From Pseudodesulfovibrio profundus (GTDB taxonomy: Bacteria > Desulfobacterota > Desulfovibrionia > Desulfovibrionales > Desulfovibrionaceae), in assembly GCF_900217235.1 (NCBI RefSeq), contig NZ_LT907975.1, positions 1,407,501 to 1,471,500 on the forward strand: a stretch of DNA of 64,000 bases, in the 5' to 3' direction. Positions 44,997-54,851 of the stretch are shown piece after piece. The number at the start of each line of letters is the position of its first letter. Positions within the stretch are counted from its first letter, which is position 1. The notes beneath the pieces were generated by a model. It saw nothing but the letters and a program-made list of their open reading frames with translations, was not told the origin of the DNA and did no database searches. Made by a program: the position numbers and the translations under genes.

Positions 44997-45896
44997 ATGC
45001 CCAAAGCGCAGTTCGTCACCGTCACGCAGGCCGAATCCGGCCAGAAGCTGCTTCAGTTTCTGAAACGGCGCCTCAAGGGCGATGTCCCGCAGGGTGCCAT
45101 CCAGCGCTGGATTCGCAAGGGACAGGTGCGCGTGGATAAGGGGCGCAAAAAGCCCTTCGATCGCATAGATGAAGGGCAGGTTGTCCATATTCCGCCCTAT
45201 ACTCCCGGTGAGGAGAAAATCGTTTCAACGCAAGGCACCCTCCCTATCGCCCATGAAGATGATCACATACTGGTCATCGCCAAACCCGCCGGGCTGGCCG
45301 TTCATGGCGGCGACAACATTGACGACTCAATCACGGCCCGCATTCGCGCCCGGTTCAGCGAAGCGGACTTCATGCCGACCCTGGCCCACCGGCTGGACAA
45401 AGACACATCAGGGCTCCTGCTGGCGGCAAAGGATTATCCGACCCTGACCACTCTCAACAACGCCTTTGCTTCCGGCACTGTCACCAAGCTGTACCTGGCG
45501 TGGGTCAATGGGCAGTGGCCGGAATCGGACACCACACTCGTTGAAGATCGCATGGAAAAACAGGGAACACCAGGCAATGAGACTGTCCAAACCGGATCAG
45601 GCAAGGTTGCCCGCGCCCGGATCACCCCGCTCATCACGGAACAGGACAAAACCCTGCTGGCCGTCGAACTGCTGACCGGCCGCACACACCAGATTCGCGT
45701 GCAACTGGCCTCCCGCGGCCATGCCGTGCTTGGTGACCACAAATATGGCAAAGGCCATGTGCGCGGCAATATGCGCCTGCATTGTTACCTCATGAGCACC
45801 GATGGGCAAACATTCACCCTCCCCCCCGACTGGAACGGCAAATGGCAGGTGCCGGACGACATCCTGCGCAATGCCCAACGCCTCGTTATCGAGTAG
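44997..45896 (+). CDS. RluA-family pseudouridine synthase
   Basis: A 299-residue RNA-modifying enzyme. An N-terminal S4 RNA-binding domain (about 12-65: LLQFLKRRLKGDVPQGAIQRWI, GQVRVDKGRKKP) is joined to a PseudoU_synth_2 domain. The catalytic Asp is in AHRLDKDTSGLLL, with LTGRTHQIRVQLA and GDHKYG further on. Layout and length fit RluC, which modifies 23S rRNA, but RluD-like targets cannot be excluded. Its start is 85 bp after dctM, likely a separate transcript. Confidence 0.92.
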   Translation: MPKAQFVTVTQAESGQKLLQFLKRRLKGDVPQGAIQRWIRKGQVRVDKGRKKPFDRIDEGQVVHIPPYTPGEEKIVSTQGTLPIAHEDDHILVIAKPAGLAVHGGDNIDDSITARIRARFSEADFMPTLAHRLDKDTSGLLLAAKDYPTLTTLNNAFASGTVTKLYLAWVNGQWPESDTTLVEDRMEKQGTPGNETVQTGSGKVARARITPLITEQDKTLLAVELLTGRTHQIRVQLASRGHAVLGDHKYGKGHVRGNMRLHCYLMSTDGQTFTLPPDWNGKWQVPDDILRNAQRLVIE

Positions 45897-45995
45897 TCGG
45901 TCATCTGCCGACAGATGCAATGATCTGCCCTTTGTTGCGAACCCGGTCCAAAATGCGTATGTAGAGTTTATCTAGAAAACCTCAAAGGGGAACCA

Positions 45996-46553
45996 ATGAA
46001 ACGATTCATCATATTATCATTGATACTTGGCAGTCTGATCGGCCTGAATTTTCTCGGCGGGTGCGCAGTATACGACGTTGCCGTGGAAGAACGCAGTACC
46101 GGTGAATGGGTTGATGACAAACAAATCAGCTTCACCATTGAGCAGTCCTTTCTGGAAGACTCCCAGATCAAATTCCTGGATTTTGATGCCTACAGCTATC
46201 AGGGGCATGTCTACCTGATAGGTGAGTACGAAAGCCGTGAGCAGGTCAACCGTGCCGTTTACATCGCCAAGAACGTACAGGGCGTGCGCAAAGTGACAAC
46301 CTACTTCCTCCCCAAGCGCTCTGACGACACCTGCGGCACCACGGACAACGTGGAACTCAACGCAAAGGTTCGCCAGAAGCTCATCGCGGACAAGAACATC
46401 TGGTCCACCAATGTGGATATCGAGATGCTCCAGTGCAAAGTCATTCTTCTTGGCATTGTCGCTACCCAGCAGGAAAAGGAAGCTGCCGAAAACCATGCAC
46501 GCTCCGTATCCGGCGTTCGTGAGGTCAAATCCTACATCACGGTGAAGCCGTAG
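45996..46553 (+). CDS. BON-domain lipoprotein
   Basis: A 185-residue envelope lipoprotein. Lipobox LGGC (Cys23). Two BON domains follow (about 45-110 with FDAYSYQGHVYLIGEYESREQVNRAV, and about 120-183 with VDIEMLQCKVILLGIVATQQEKEAAENHARSV in pieces). This two-BON layout matches DolP/OsmY-type proteins that bind phospholipid and guard outer-membrane integrity under osmotic stress. AAAGGGGAACC precedes the ATG. The next gene, an NlpC/P60 lipoprotein, starts 1 bp after its stop, so they form an envelope operon. Confidence 0.92.
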   Translation: MKRFIILSLILGSLIGLNFLGGCAVYDVAVEERSTGEWVDDKQISFTIEQSFLEDSQIKFLDFDAYSYQGHVYLIGEYESREQVNRAVYIAKNVQGVRKVTTYFLPKRSDDTCGTTDNVELNAKVRQKLIADKNIWSTNVDIEMLQCKVILLGIVATQQEKEAAENHARSVSGVREVKSYITVKP

Positions 46554-46554
46554 C

Positions 46555-47064
46555 ATGATCAGCAAGCACCGCCGTTTGTCTACAGTTATCCTGTCCAGCA
46601 TTGTGCTGGGCGGGACCTTACTGTTTGGCGGTTGCGCCTCCCACACGCCGTCGCCGCCACCGCCAGTTGTCAAAACAACACCGGCACAGGGCAAACGGGC
46701 AGCCGTACTCCGCACGGCGCGCACATTGATCGGCGCACCGTACAAATGGGGTGGCTATACGCCACAGATGGGCTTTGATTGTTCGGGATTCATCTGGTTT
46801 GTCTACCACCAGCACGGTATCAATCTCCCCCGCGTATCCTGGCAGCAGTTCGGTGCGGGCAAAGCGGTGGCCTATGACGCGTTGCGTCCCGGTGATCTGC
46901 TTTTTTACCGGGTCGACAAAAAGGGAAAGTCTCTGCACGTTGCCATTCTGACCGACAGGGGCACATTCATCCATGCCCCCAGCTCGGGCAAGCGAGTCAT
47001 GGAATCCAGCCTAAACAACACATACTGGCACAAGCATTACATTGGTGCGCGCCGTATCCTCTAG
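46555..47064 (+). CDS. NlpC/P60 peptidoglycan hydrolase lipoprotein
   Basis: A 169-residue lipoprotein with lipobox FGGC (Cys27) and a proline-rich linker (PSPPPPVVKTTP). A full NlpC/P60 domain follows: catalytic Cys76 in GFDCSGFIWFVYHQ, His128 in KSLHVAILTD and His140 in FIHAPSSGK. Such enzymes cut peptide cross-links in peptidoglycan. It belongs with the BON lipoprotein immediately upstream, suggesting joint envelope maintenance. Active-site residues are complete. Confidence 0.93.
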   Translation: MISKHRRLSTVILSSIVLGGTLLFGGCASHTPSPPPPVVKTTPAQGKRAAVLRTARTLIGAPYKWGGYTPQMGFDCSGFIWFVYHQHGINLPRVSWQQFGAGKAVAYDALRPGDLLFYRVDKKGKSLHVAILTDRGTFIHAPSSGKRVMESSLNNTYWHKHYIGARRIL

Positions 47065-47131
47065 CTGACACGGTTCAGAAAAGGCAAAGACAACGGCGTA
47101 TCAAAATGAACACCCCATTCGAATGGGTAGG

Positions 47132-47365
47132 TCAGTTGTTGGTTTTGGTCCCTTTGTAGGTGAACGCTTTTTTGTCCATGGTATAGTATGAGCCGCGGTC
47201 AATCCCCACGGCCTTGCCGCACGGGCAATACACTTTCCCGTCCCGTTCTTCCATGTTGAAGATCTTGCGGATACGATCCTTGTGACAGCGGTGCACCTCG
47301 CCCTGCCCGATCTTATAGTATTTCCAAAGCTTTTGCCGACACGCGGCACATTTGAGGGTCAACAT
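47132..47365 (-). CDS. Small zinc-ribbon-like protein, 77 aa
   Basis: A short basic protein with two cysteine pairs, CAACRQ (about 6-11) and CPCGKA (about 47-52), plus a HRCHKDRIRKIF stretch, fitting a zinc-ribbon RNA/DNA-binding or structural role. I do not recognise the family. TGAGGTAGG lies before the ATG on the minus strand. It is convergent with the NlpC/P60 gene and downstream of otsA in the same direction. Confidence is moderate because it is short. Confidence 0.65.
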   Translation of the reverse strand: MLTLKCAACRQKLWKYYKIGQGEVHRCHKDRIRKIFNMEERDGKVYCPCGKAVGIDRGSYYTMDKKAFTYKGTKTNN

Positions 47366-47418
47366 GGCAACAGACCTACCTCAAACCGGCGACAGGCTCA
47401 ATCGGTTCATGGGGCTGA

Positions 47419-48891
47419 TCACTCCCGCTCGAACTGAACCGTGGCCATCTCCGGAAAATCCCCCAGTCGTTTGGAAATTCCCGCCTGCAGGAATGAATCG
47501 ACCCACCAGTAAATGTTGTTCTTGCGAATCTGGTCACGCAGGTTGGTCATGTGGAGTTTACGCTCGGCCTTGTCTCGGTGGATTGCCCGGTTCAGATCCT
47601 TGGCAATGCCTTCCATATCATAGGGATTGACAAGGTACGCGTCCTCCTGAAGCTGGGCAGCGGCTCCGGCAAATTCGCTCAGTACCAGCACACCGTCCTG
47701 ACTGACATTGGCCGCGCAGTACTCCTTGGCTACAAGGTTCATGCCGTCGCGAAGCGGCGTGACCAACGCAATATCGGCAGCGCTGTAATACGCCACCAGC
47801 TCATCATGTGGGAAGCTCTTGTAATGGTAGTGTACAGGCACCCAGCCGGGGAAAGAGAATTCACCATTGACGCGCCCGACCAACTGCTCGATCTCGGTGC
47901 GCAGTTCCTTGTACTCGTCGACCTCTTCGCGACTGGGTACGGCTATTTGCACGAAATTCACACGGCCTCGCAGGTCCGGGAACATGCGGAACAGCGTTTG
48001 AATGGAGCGGATGCGCTCGGGTATCCCTTTGGTGTAGTCAAGACGATCCACCCCAAGGATAATTTTCCTGTGTCGGAGGGCTTCACGAATGTTAAAGGCT
48101 TTGCGGGCCACATCTTCATTTTCGGCCAGGCCATTGAACTGGTTGAAATCGATGGAGATGGGAAATGCTCCCAGGCGGAATTGACGATTGCCTGATCGGA
48201 CCTCGACAACGGCTCCACTGCCTTCAATCTCGGTATCGGGCTGGAATCGACGCAGGCATTCGGCAAAGTTGTCTCTGTCCTGTGTCGTGTGGAATCCGAC
48301 CAGATCGAATTCGGTCAGCGCCTGAATGACTTTCCAGCGCCACGGCAGTTTCATGAAAATATCGGGCGGTGGAAATGGAATATGCAGGAAGAAGCCGGTC
48401 TGTCTTTTTACCCCCATGGACTTGAGGAAAAACGCCTGATGCATGAGATGGTAGTCCTGAATCCAGATGTAATCATCGGGCGTGGTGCTTCGAGCGACCA
48501 TCTCCGCAAACTTGAAGTTCACATCCAGATACATCCGCCAATATCGGGGATGAAAGCGACAACGGGTCTGAAGATCATGGAACAGCGGCCAGATTATTTC
48601 GTTGGAGAAACCGAAATAGTAACCGTCCACCTCTTCCTTGGTCAGCGGCACAGTGTACAGCTCATAGCCCGCTTTGGCGGAAAAATCGGCCAGCAGTGAA
48701 TCGACATCGATCGACGGGTCGGAAGCGCCGGACCAACCGATCCAGACACCACCACGATTTTTGAGCACCGGAGCCAGTGCCGTGACCAGTCCGCCCGCAC
48801 CGCCCTGCACAGTCCACTCATCACCGTCCTTCTTGAGGGTGGCCGGGAGCCTGTTGGAAACCACGACCAGTCGTTGTTTGCCGCCTACCAT
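47419..48891 (-). CDS. otsA: Trehalose-6-phosphate synthase (GT20)
   Basis: A 490-residue glycosyltransferase. Start ATG 48891 follows GGAGGA; upstream codons are not needed. Family landmarks: RLVVVSNRLP with GGAGGLVTAL, WIQDYHLM, FFLHIPFPPPDIF, the nucleotide-binding Arg/Lys in GVDRLDYTKGIPER, and VLSEFAGAAAQL near the end. It makes trehalose-6-phosphate from UDP-glucose and glucose-6-phosphate. Glucosylglycerol-phosphate synthase is a related alternative. No phosphatase (otsB) lies beside it, so dephosphorylation must occur elsewhere. This is a second compatible-solute gene in the window after kamA/ablB. Confidence 0.9.
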   Translation of the reverse strand: MVGGKQRLVVVSNRLPATLKKDGDEWTVQGGAGGLVTALAPVLKNRGGVWIGWSGASDPSIDVDSLLADFSAKAGYELYTVPLTKEEVDGYYFGFSNEIIWPLFHDLQTRCRFHPRYWRMYLDVNFKFAEMVARSTTPDDYIWIQDYHLMHQAFFLKSMGVKRQTGFFLHIPFPPPDIFMKLPWRWKVIQALTEFDLVGFHTTQDRDNFAECLRRFQPDTEIEGSGAVVEVRSGNRQFRLGAFPISIDFNQFNGLAENEDVARKAFNIREALRHRKIILGVDRLDYTKGIPERIRSIQTLFRMFPDLRGRVNFVQIAVPSREEVDEYKELRTEIEQLVGRVNGEFSFPGWVPVHYHYKSFPHDELVAYYSAADIALVTPLRDGMNLVAKEYCAANVSQDGVLVLSEFAGAAAQLQEDAYLVNPYDMEGIAKDLNRAIHRDKAERKLHMTNLRDQIRKNNIYWWVDSFLQAGISKRLGDFPEMATVQFERE

Positions 48892-49063
48892 GTCTGTGCA
48901 TCCTCCTTTGCAATCTTTCGTAACATCTTTTTCTTCCATGCTATGTGGTAACGGTCTTCGACAATCATGGCAAGGGAGGAACAAATTGACATGGAAAAAT
49001 ATCACCCGGGACTGTTGACACCCGGCCTGTGGGTATTATCTCTCTGCGCAGTCGATAAGAATA

Positions 49064-49078
49064 CACCGCACCGCGGTG
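49064..49078 (+). promoter_or_regulatory. groES leader: hairpin, possible promoter, no CIRCE
   Basis: CACCGC-ACC-GCGGTG is a perfect small hairpin 30 bp before groES. TTGACA at 49015-49020 may be a -35, but its -10 is weak. I looked for the HrcA operator (TTAGCACTC-N9-GAGTGCTAA) and found none, which would favour a heat-shock sigma factor over HrcA. Confidence 0.4.
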
Positions 49079-49108
49079 AGATCATTTTCATTATAAAGGA
49101 GAGTAATC

Positions 49109-49369
49109 ATGGGTTTGAAACCACTCAATGACCGTGTCATCGTCAAGAGAAAAGAAGAAGAAGAAAAGACCGCCGGGGGTATCTACATCCCTGATTCCGC
49201 CAAGGAAAAGCCGCAGGGTGGCGAAGTTGTTGCCGCCGGTCCCGAATGCAAGACCGTCAAGGCCGGCGACTCCGTACTGTTCGCCAAGTATGCAGGCAGC
49301 GAGTTCTCCGTGGATGGTGACGAATTGATCATCATGCGTGAAGACGACATCCTGGGTGTCTTCGCATAA
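49109..49369 (+). CDS. groES: Co-chaperonin GroES, short form
   Basis: An 86-residue GroES, about 10 residues shorter than usual. The mobile loop that binds GroEL ([19 protein letters not shown], 16-34) is intact, as is the C-terminal [10 protein letters not shown]. The region between strand VVAAGP (40-45) and [11 protein letters not shown] (53-63) is cut down to ECKTVKA, so the roof beta-hairpin present in E. coli GroES is missing. AAAGGAGAG precedes the ATG. It is followed by groEL after 53 bp. Confidence 0.95.
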   Translation: MGLKPLNDRVIVKRKEEEEKTAGGIYIPDSAKEKPQGGEVVAAGPECKTVKAGDSVLFAKYAGSEFSVDGDELIIMREDDILGVFA

Positions 49370-49383
49370 ATTCGGCCTGTTGA

Positions 49384-51009
<1,626 letters not shown>

Positions 51010-51030
51010 CCTCTACGCCATCAATCATCC

Positions 51031-51063
51031 AAAGGCCGGGTATTGTACCCGGCCTTTTTTTTG
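51031..51063 (+). terminator. Terminator after groESL
   Basis: AAAGGCCGGGTA pairs with TACCCGGCCTTT around TTG, followed by a T-run. Confidence 0.93.
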
Positions 51064-51168
51064 TTGATAGCCACCTCTCGGGCAAAGGCAGCGCAACATG
51101 ATCTGCCCTTTCCTTCTTCCCTCCATGCACAGCTTGAATCCATCAGAAAAACGGGATAATTCTACCAC

Positions 51169-51720
51169 ATGTCATTCTTCTCACGATTCGTGCAACACTC
51201 CGTTAAAGGACAAAAGAATTTCGAGCGTGCTCGCAGTGCCGAAGAGCGCGGAGAGTATGCCAAGGCCAAAGAGTTTTTCGAGCTGTCGGTGGATGCCTAC
51301 GACCACTACCTCGCGCAGCAACGAGACAAAGGGAAACAACCATTCCCATCTCATCTGGTCATGGCCGGCGTAGGCTTTGTACGACTGGGCCGTAACGAAG
51401 ACGCTCTCACGGTTCTGGACGAATGCATTCGCCGCAAGGAAATACCGGACGCCTATCTGCACGCCGGATATGCCGCAGCCAAGCTGGGACGAAAGGATGA
51501 TGCCATTGCATATTGGGGAGCATATCCTGCATGGATTGAGCAGCCTGTCATCCACGAGGCGCTCCGAGAAGTCCTCAACTCTTTGCGCCAAGACCGATCG
51601 TCACTTGATGACGCCTGCCTTGTGATGGCCCAGGCAATCCACCGACAGGACAAGGACAACGCCAAACTGCGCAAGGGCACCCCGGATCAGCACACCATTC
51701 CCGCCAATCGCGGCTACTAA
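51169..51720 (+). CDS. TPR-like repeat protein, 183 aa
   Basis: A cytoplasmic helical protein with tetratricopeptide-like pairs: RARSAEERGEYAKAKEFFELSVDAY in pieces (about 20-45), GVGFVRLGRNEDALTVLDECI (about 66-87) and HAGYAAAKLGRKDDAIAYWG (about 97-116). TPR units mediate protein-protein contacts. No enzyme domain, signal peptide or membrane segment is seen. No partner is evident. It is close to the beta-helix gene but separated by 61 bp. Confidence 0.8.
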   Translation: MSFFSRFVQHSVKGQKNFERARSAEERGEYAKAKEFFELSVDAYDHYLAQQRDKGKQPFPSHLVMAGVGFVRLGRNEDALTVLDECIRRKEIPDAYLHAGYAAAKLGRKDDAIAYWGAYPAWIEQPVIHEALREVLNSLRQDRSSLDDACLVMAQAIHRQDKDNAKLRKGTPDQHTIPANRGY

Positions 51721-51781
51721 ATTGCATCTCATGCGCACCAAGTTTCAAAAGCAGACGGATCCACGCTTCTCAGGAGTAACC

Positions 51782-53065
51782 ATGTACCGCCTTATCTTCA
51801 CCGTTCTTTTTATGCTCTGCACCATCACTCCAGCCCATGCCGAGAGGACGGTTGTCGGCACCGGCATACCTGAAAAGGACATTGAAAACCTTCAGAAAGC
51901 GGTTGATGGAGGTGGTACCCTTCTGCTCAAAGGGAAATTCGACCTTGGTGAAACCGGTCGGATCACTATCCGCAAAAATATTACCGTTACCGGAGAACTT
52001 GATGGGTCGGACCTGCCCGTCACCATCATCAAGGGCGGCCTTTGGTCATTCTATTCTCCCCTGCCGGTCAAGGGGGCTCCACCCGCCAGCAAAGGGCCGC
52101 TCATTGTCATTAAAGGCATTCATTTCAAGGAAGCAAAGGGGACACCACTGCACTTCCCCCACGTGGGCGGAGTCAATGTGGAGAACTGCACCATCTCCGA
52201 CATTCGCCCCCAGACGCTGGATATCCGCTGGAGTGATGGCGACAGCTTGCTGTTCCAAGCCGGTATCGTTGTCGGCAATCGGCTGGAAGACCGATCCAAA
52301 CGGATCAAGCGGGCAGCCATGGGCACTATCCGCATCGACAACAACCGATTCTACATGGAAACAGACCGGCCTCGCCGCACAGCAGGCTATGGTGTGATGA
52401 TTGACTGGACATGGGGAGCAGACGTTGCCGTCACCAACAATCGCATCGAACGCGCATCACGCAATGGCATCGAGATACTCGACAACGTGCTTGGCGCCGA
52501 TGGCAAAGGAAACATCAGGATAGACAACAACCGAATAATCACGGCCAATGAGGGCATCCCCTACCCGCACAAATATGGGCCGAACGGAATCGTGGCCGGG
52601 TGGTATTTCGATACGTCCGGCGGAGTCAATTTCAATCGCAATAACCGCATTTCGCTGACAGGTAACAGAATCGAGGTTCGCGGCGAGGCATCTACAGGCA
52701 TGCTGCTTTATGCCAACGACATCGTTGCGACCTGCAATGATGTCATTGTGGCCGGAGGCAGTGAAGCGCGCGGCATAGTCCAGACAGGGTCACGCGGCTT
52801 CTTTGCCAACAACAGAATCCGTGGCGAAGGCCGGTACGCTATGTACTGTCACCCGTTTGAGGCGCTCAAGGCCATCAGCAACACCTTTGCCTGGACCAAC
52901 GTTAATGATTTCATCGGTATCAAAGGGCAGATCCTGCTGGGCGGCAGCGTCAATGTCGTGATCGGCAGCAATCCCTCATTCGTGGATAGAGGGAAAGGAA
53001 ACCGTCTGGTTGAAGCCAGCCCGTGCTCGCTTCCGGAAATGGCTCCGGAAGATGAGGCATGGTAG
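51782..53065 (+). CDS. Secreted right-handed beta-helix protein
   Basis: A 427-residue exported protein. ATG 51782 follows CAGGAG; signal peptide 1-21 (AHA|ER). The body is a parallel beta-helix (pectin-lyase-like fold) with repeated Asn-rich turns: IRIDNNRFYME, VAVTNNRIERASRNGIEILDN, IRIDNNRIITA, ISLTGNRIEVRGEA, FFANNRIRGEG. Such folds bind or cut polysaccharide, but catalytic residues cannot be assigned by eye. It may act on extracellular polymer or the cell envelope. No sugar-use genes flank it. Confidence 0.85.
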   Translation: MYRLIFTVLFMLCTITPAHAERTVVGTGIPEKDIENLQKAVDGGGTLLLKGKFDLGETGRITIRKNITVTGELDGSDLPVTIIKGGLWSFYSPLPVKGAPPASKGPLIVIKGIHFKEAKGTPLHFPHVGGVNVENCTISDIRPQTLDIRWSDGDSLLFQAGIVVGNRLEDRSKRIKRAAMGTIRIDNNRFYMETDRPRRTAGYGVMIDWTWGADVAVTNNRIERASRNGIEILDNVLGADGKGNIRIDNNRIITANEGIPYPHKYGPNGIVAGWYFDTSGGVNFNRNNRISLTGNRIEVRGEASTGMLLYANDIVATCNDVIVAGGSEARGIVQTGSRGFFANNRIRGEGRYAMYCHPFEALKAISNTFAWTNVNDFIGIKGQILLGGSVNVVIGSNPSFVDRGKGNRLVEASPCSLPEMAPEDEAW

Positions 53066-53296
53066 TAACCGCATGAACCCAGGCGGATTTATCCCCAGCC
53101 AGCACTGCACCTCCATACGGTTTTCAGAGTGAAAGCAGCTACGCTCATCAATAATTGATGCTCCTTTTTCCTTCCAGAGAGAAAGAAGCACCCTGCATGA
53201 ACACCAATATCTCGTGCGTATCTAGACTTGAATCTCCCTATTAAGTGCATCATTACGAGGCCATAGGAGAGACACCCCTTTTTCTCACAAACAGGG
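53066..53296. other. Gene-free interval before DUF2325 gene
   Basis: No convincing ORF or RNA is seen between the beta-helix gene and the promoter at 53297. No clear terminator follows the beta-helix gene. Confidence 0.5.
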
Positions 53297-53325
53297 TTGA
53301 CAAAACACTCATTGCTCAATATTAA
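53297..53325 (+). promoter_or_regulatory. Sigma-70 promoter of DUF2325 gene
   Basis: TTGACA (53297-53302), exactly 17 bp, then TATTAA (53320-53325). It is the best sigma-70 match I found in the window. Confidence 0.75.
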
Positions 53326-53342
53326 TTGAAAACGATTTTCAA
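53326..53342 (+). promoter_or_regulatory. Fur-box-like operator overlapping promoter start
   Basis: TTGAAAACGATTTTCAA is a palindrome. Its inner 15 bases match the Fur 7-1-7 consensus TGATAATGATTATCA at 12 positions. It abuts the -10 and should cover the transcription start, where a repressor would block initiation. Confidence 0.6.
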
Positions 53343-53367
53343 CCTCAATTAAAACCTGGAGAGAGAT

Positions 53368-53649
53368 ATGTGCGCAGCATTAGTAGGCGGAATGGATAGA
53401 CTGAAACGTGATTACATGAATGAAGCCAAGAAAAACGGCGTCAAACTGAAGTGCTTCACAGGCAAGGAACGCAAGATTTCCGGCACACTGGGAAACGTGG
53501 ATTTTGTGGTGCTTTTTACGAACAAAGTTTCCCATAAGGCTCGCAAGGATGTGCTGACGGCACTGCGCGGAAAGGATATCCCCGTTATCCAGCGCCATTC
53601 CTGTGGTATCAGCTCCCTTCGTGAAGTCCTGGACGAGGCAACCGCATAA
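53368..53649 (+). CDS. DUF2325 domain protein, probably iron-regulated
   Basis: A 93-residue protein consisting of a DUF2325 domain: VGGMDRLKRDYMNEAKKNG at the start, NVDFVVLFTNKVSHKARKDVL in the middle and VIQRHSCGISSLREVLDE at the end. The pattern suggests a small Rossmann-like fold. The domain has no established function. GGAGAGAG precedes the ATG. The strong sigma-70 promoter overlapped by a Fur-like palindrome predicts expression when iron is scarce. It is a single gene with its own terminator. Confidence 0.82.
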   Translation: MCAALVGGMDRLKRDYMNEAKKNGVKLKCFTGKERKISGTLGNVDFVVLFTNKVSHKARKDVLTALRGKDIPVIQRHSCGISSLREVLDEATA

Positions 53650-53680
53650 TGATGAGACAGTTACTTTCATTACGATGAAT

Positions 53681-53711
53681 GGGCGATGCGCTAAAAAACA
53701 CATCGCCCTTT
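53681..53711 (+). terminator. Terminator after DUF2325 gene
   Basis: GGGCGATG (53681-53688) pairs with CATCGCCC (53701-53708) and a short T-run follows. It lies between convergent genes and may serve both. Confidence 0.75.
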
Positions 53712-53736
53712 CACAGTAAATGTCTGTTGATGATGT

Positions 53737-54687
53737 CTATAGATTTTCCCGCCACTCCCGAATCAGATTGATGACCTTTCCGGTCAACTGGTTGAACTCA
53801 GGCTTGGTAACCTGGGCATCGGCCATGACAGCCTTCCCCTTATGCAGCACGGACTTGGAAATGAGAGAGGAAAAGAGAGCGACCGGTAACTGCTTGAGGA
53901 TCGGGTCTTCCTTGATCCGCCGAGTCAAAGTGTAACCATCCATCTGCGGCATCTCGACATCCGAGACCACCACATCAAGATGATCGAGCGGAGAGCCGCC
54001 CTGCTCCTGGACAATTGCCTTGATCTTACTGAACTTCTCCCATGCTTCGGCCCCATCACCAACCACTTCAATCTCGAAATTGGCATTACTAAAATTCTTG
54101 CGGAGCAGTTCGCGAACCGAGGTGGAATCATCAGCCACCAGTGCTCGGTAGCGTTCATCGGACACGACATCCGAAAGCTGTGCCTGCGTGTTACCGGATT
54201 CATCGAGGTCAGCCAGCACCTGCTCCAAGTCGAGCATGAGAACAAAACGGTCATTGATCTTGACGGTACCAGTAATGCAGTTCGATTCCATTTTGGCGAA
54301 ATACTTGCTCGGCGGCTCGACTTCGGCCCAGTTGACCCGATGAATCTGCGTCACCCCAGAAACGAGAAAACCGGTAATCATTCCATTGAATTCTGTAACG
54401 ATGATCGGTTCATTCTCATCCTTCGCCTTATCGACATCCAGCCATACCGACAGATCGACCACCGGCAGAATCAAGTCGCGTAATGGGATGGTGCCCAAGA
54501 AGCTCGGATGAACAGCCGCCTCGGAACCTGTCAGCCCTTCCGGAGCCTCGACAACTTCCAGCACCTTGGCGACGTTTACACCAAAATAGTGTGTTTCGAT
54601 TGAATCGCCACTGGTCTCATGAATGAAAAATTCAATTATTTCAAGCTCATTAGTGCCGGTTTCTAGCAATATGTCCTGTTGACTCAT
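53737..54687 (-). CDS. cheV: Chemotaxis coupling protein CheV
   Basis: A 316-residue adaptor with an N-terminal CheW-like domain (about 12-165: FFIHETSGDSIETHYFGVNVAKVLEV in pieces, GTIPLRDLILPVVDLSVWL) fused to a receiver (about 180-310). The receiver has DDS, phospho-acceptor Asp in VVVSDVEMPQMDGYTL and Lys in AQVTKPEF. It links receptors to CheA and tunes the response by phosphorylation. ATG 54687 follows AGGAGGA. It fits with the two MCP genes in the window, but no cheA cluster is here. Confidence 0.93.
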   Translation of the reverse strand: MSQQDILLETGTNELEIIEFFIHETSGDSIETHYFGVNVAKVLEVVEAPEGLTGSEAAVHPSFLGTIPLRDLILPVVDLSVWLDVDKAKDENEPIIVTEFNGMITGFLVSGVTQIHRVNWAEVEPPSKYFAKMESNCITGTVKINDRFVLMLDLEQVLADLDESGNTQAQLSDVVSDERYRALVADDSTSVRELLRKNFSNANFEIEVVGDGAEAWEKFSKIKAIVQEQGGSPLDHLDVVVSDVEMPQMDGYTLTRRIKEDPILKQLPVALFSSLISKSVLHKGKAVMADAQVTKPEFNQLTGKVINLIREWRENL

Positions 54688-54796
54688 TGATCCTCCTAGG
54701 GCCAGTCGTGCCAATTACATAATCTATATCACCCTCACATAGTGAGATGAATGATTTTTTTACACTTTTCCCAAAGGTCACTAACAAGGTCAAATA

Positions 54797-54831
54797 AAAA
54801 GAGCCGTTTCGCTCTCGGCAAAACGGCTCTC
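54797..54831 (-). terminator. Terminator of the neuB operon
   Basis: On the minus strand AGAGCCGTTTTGCC forms a stem with GCGAAACGGCTCT, followed by TTTTTATTT. It lies about 20 bp after the neuB stop. Confidence 0.85.
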
Positions 54832-54851
54832 AAGATACGTAGACAGACTCT

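Noticed and set aside
49006..49108. HrcA/CIRCE operator before groES
   Set aside because: The 9-9-9 inverted repeat is absent.
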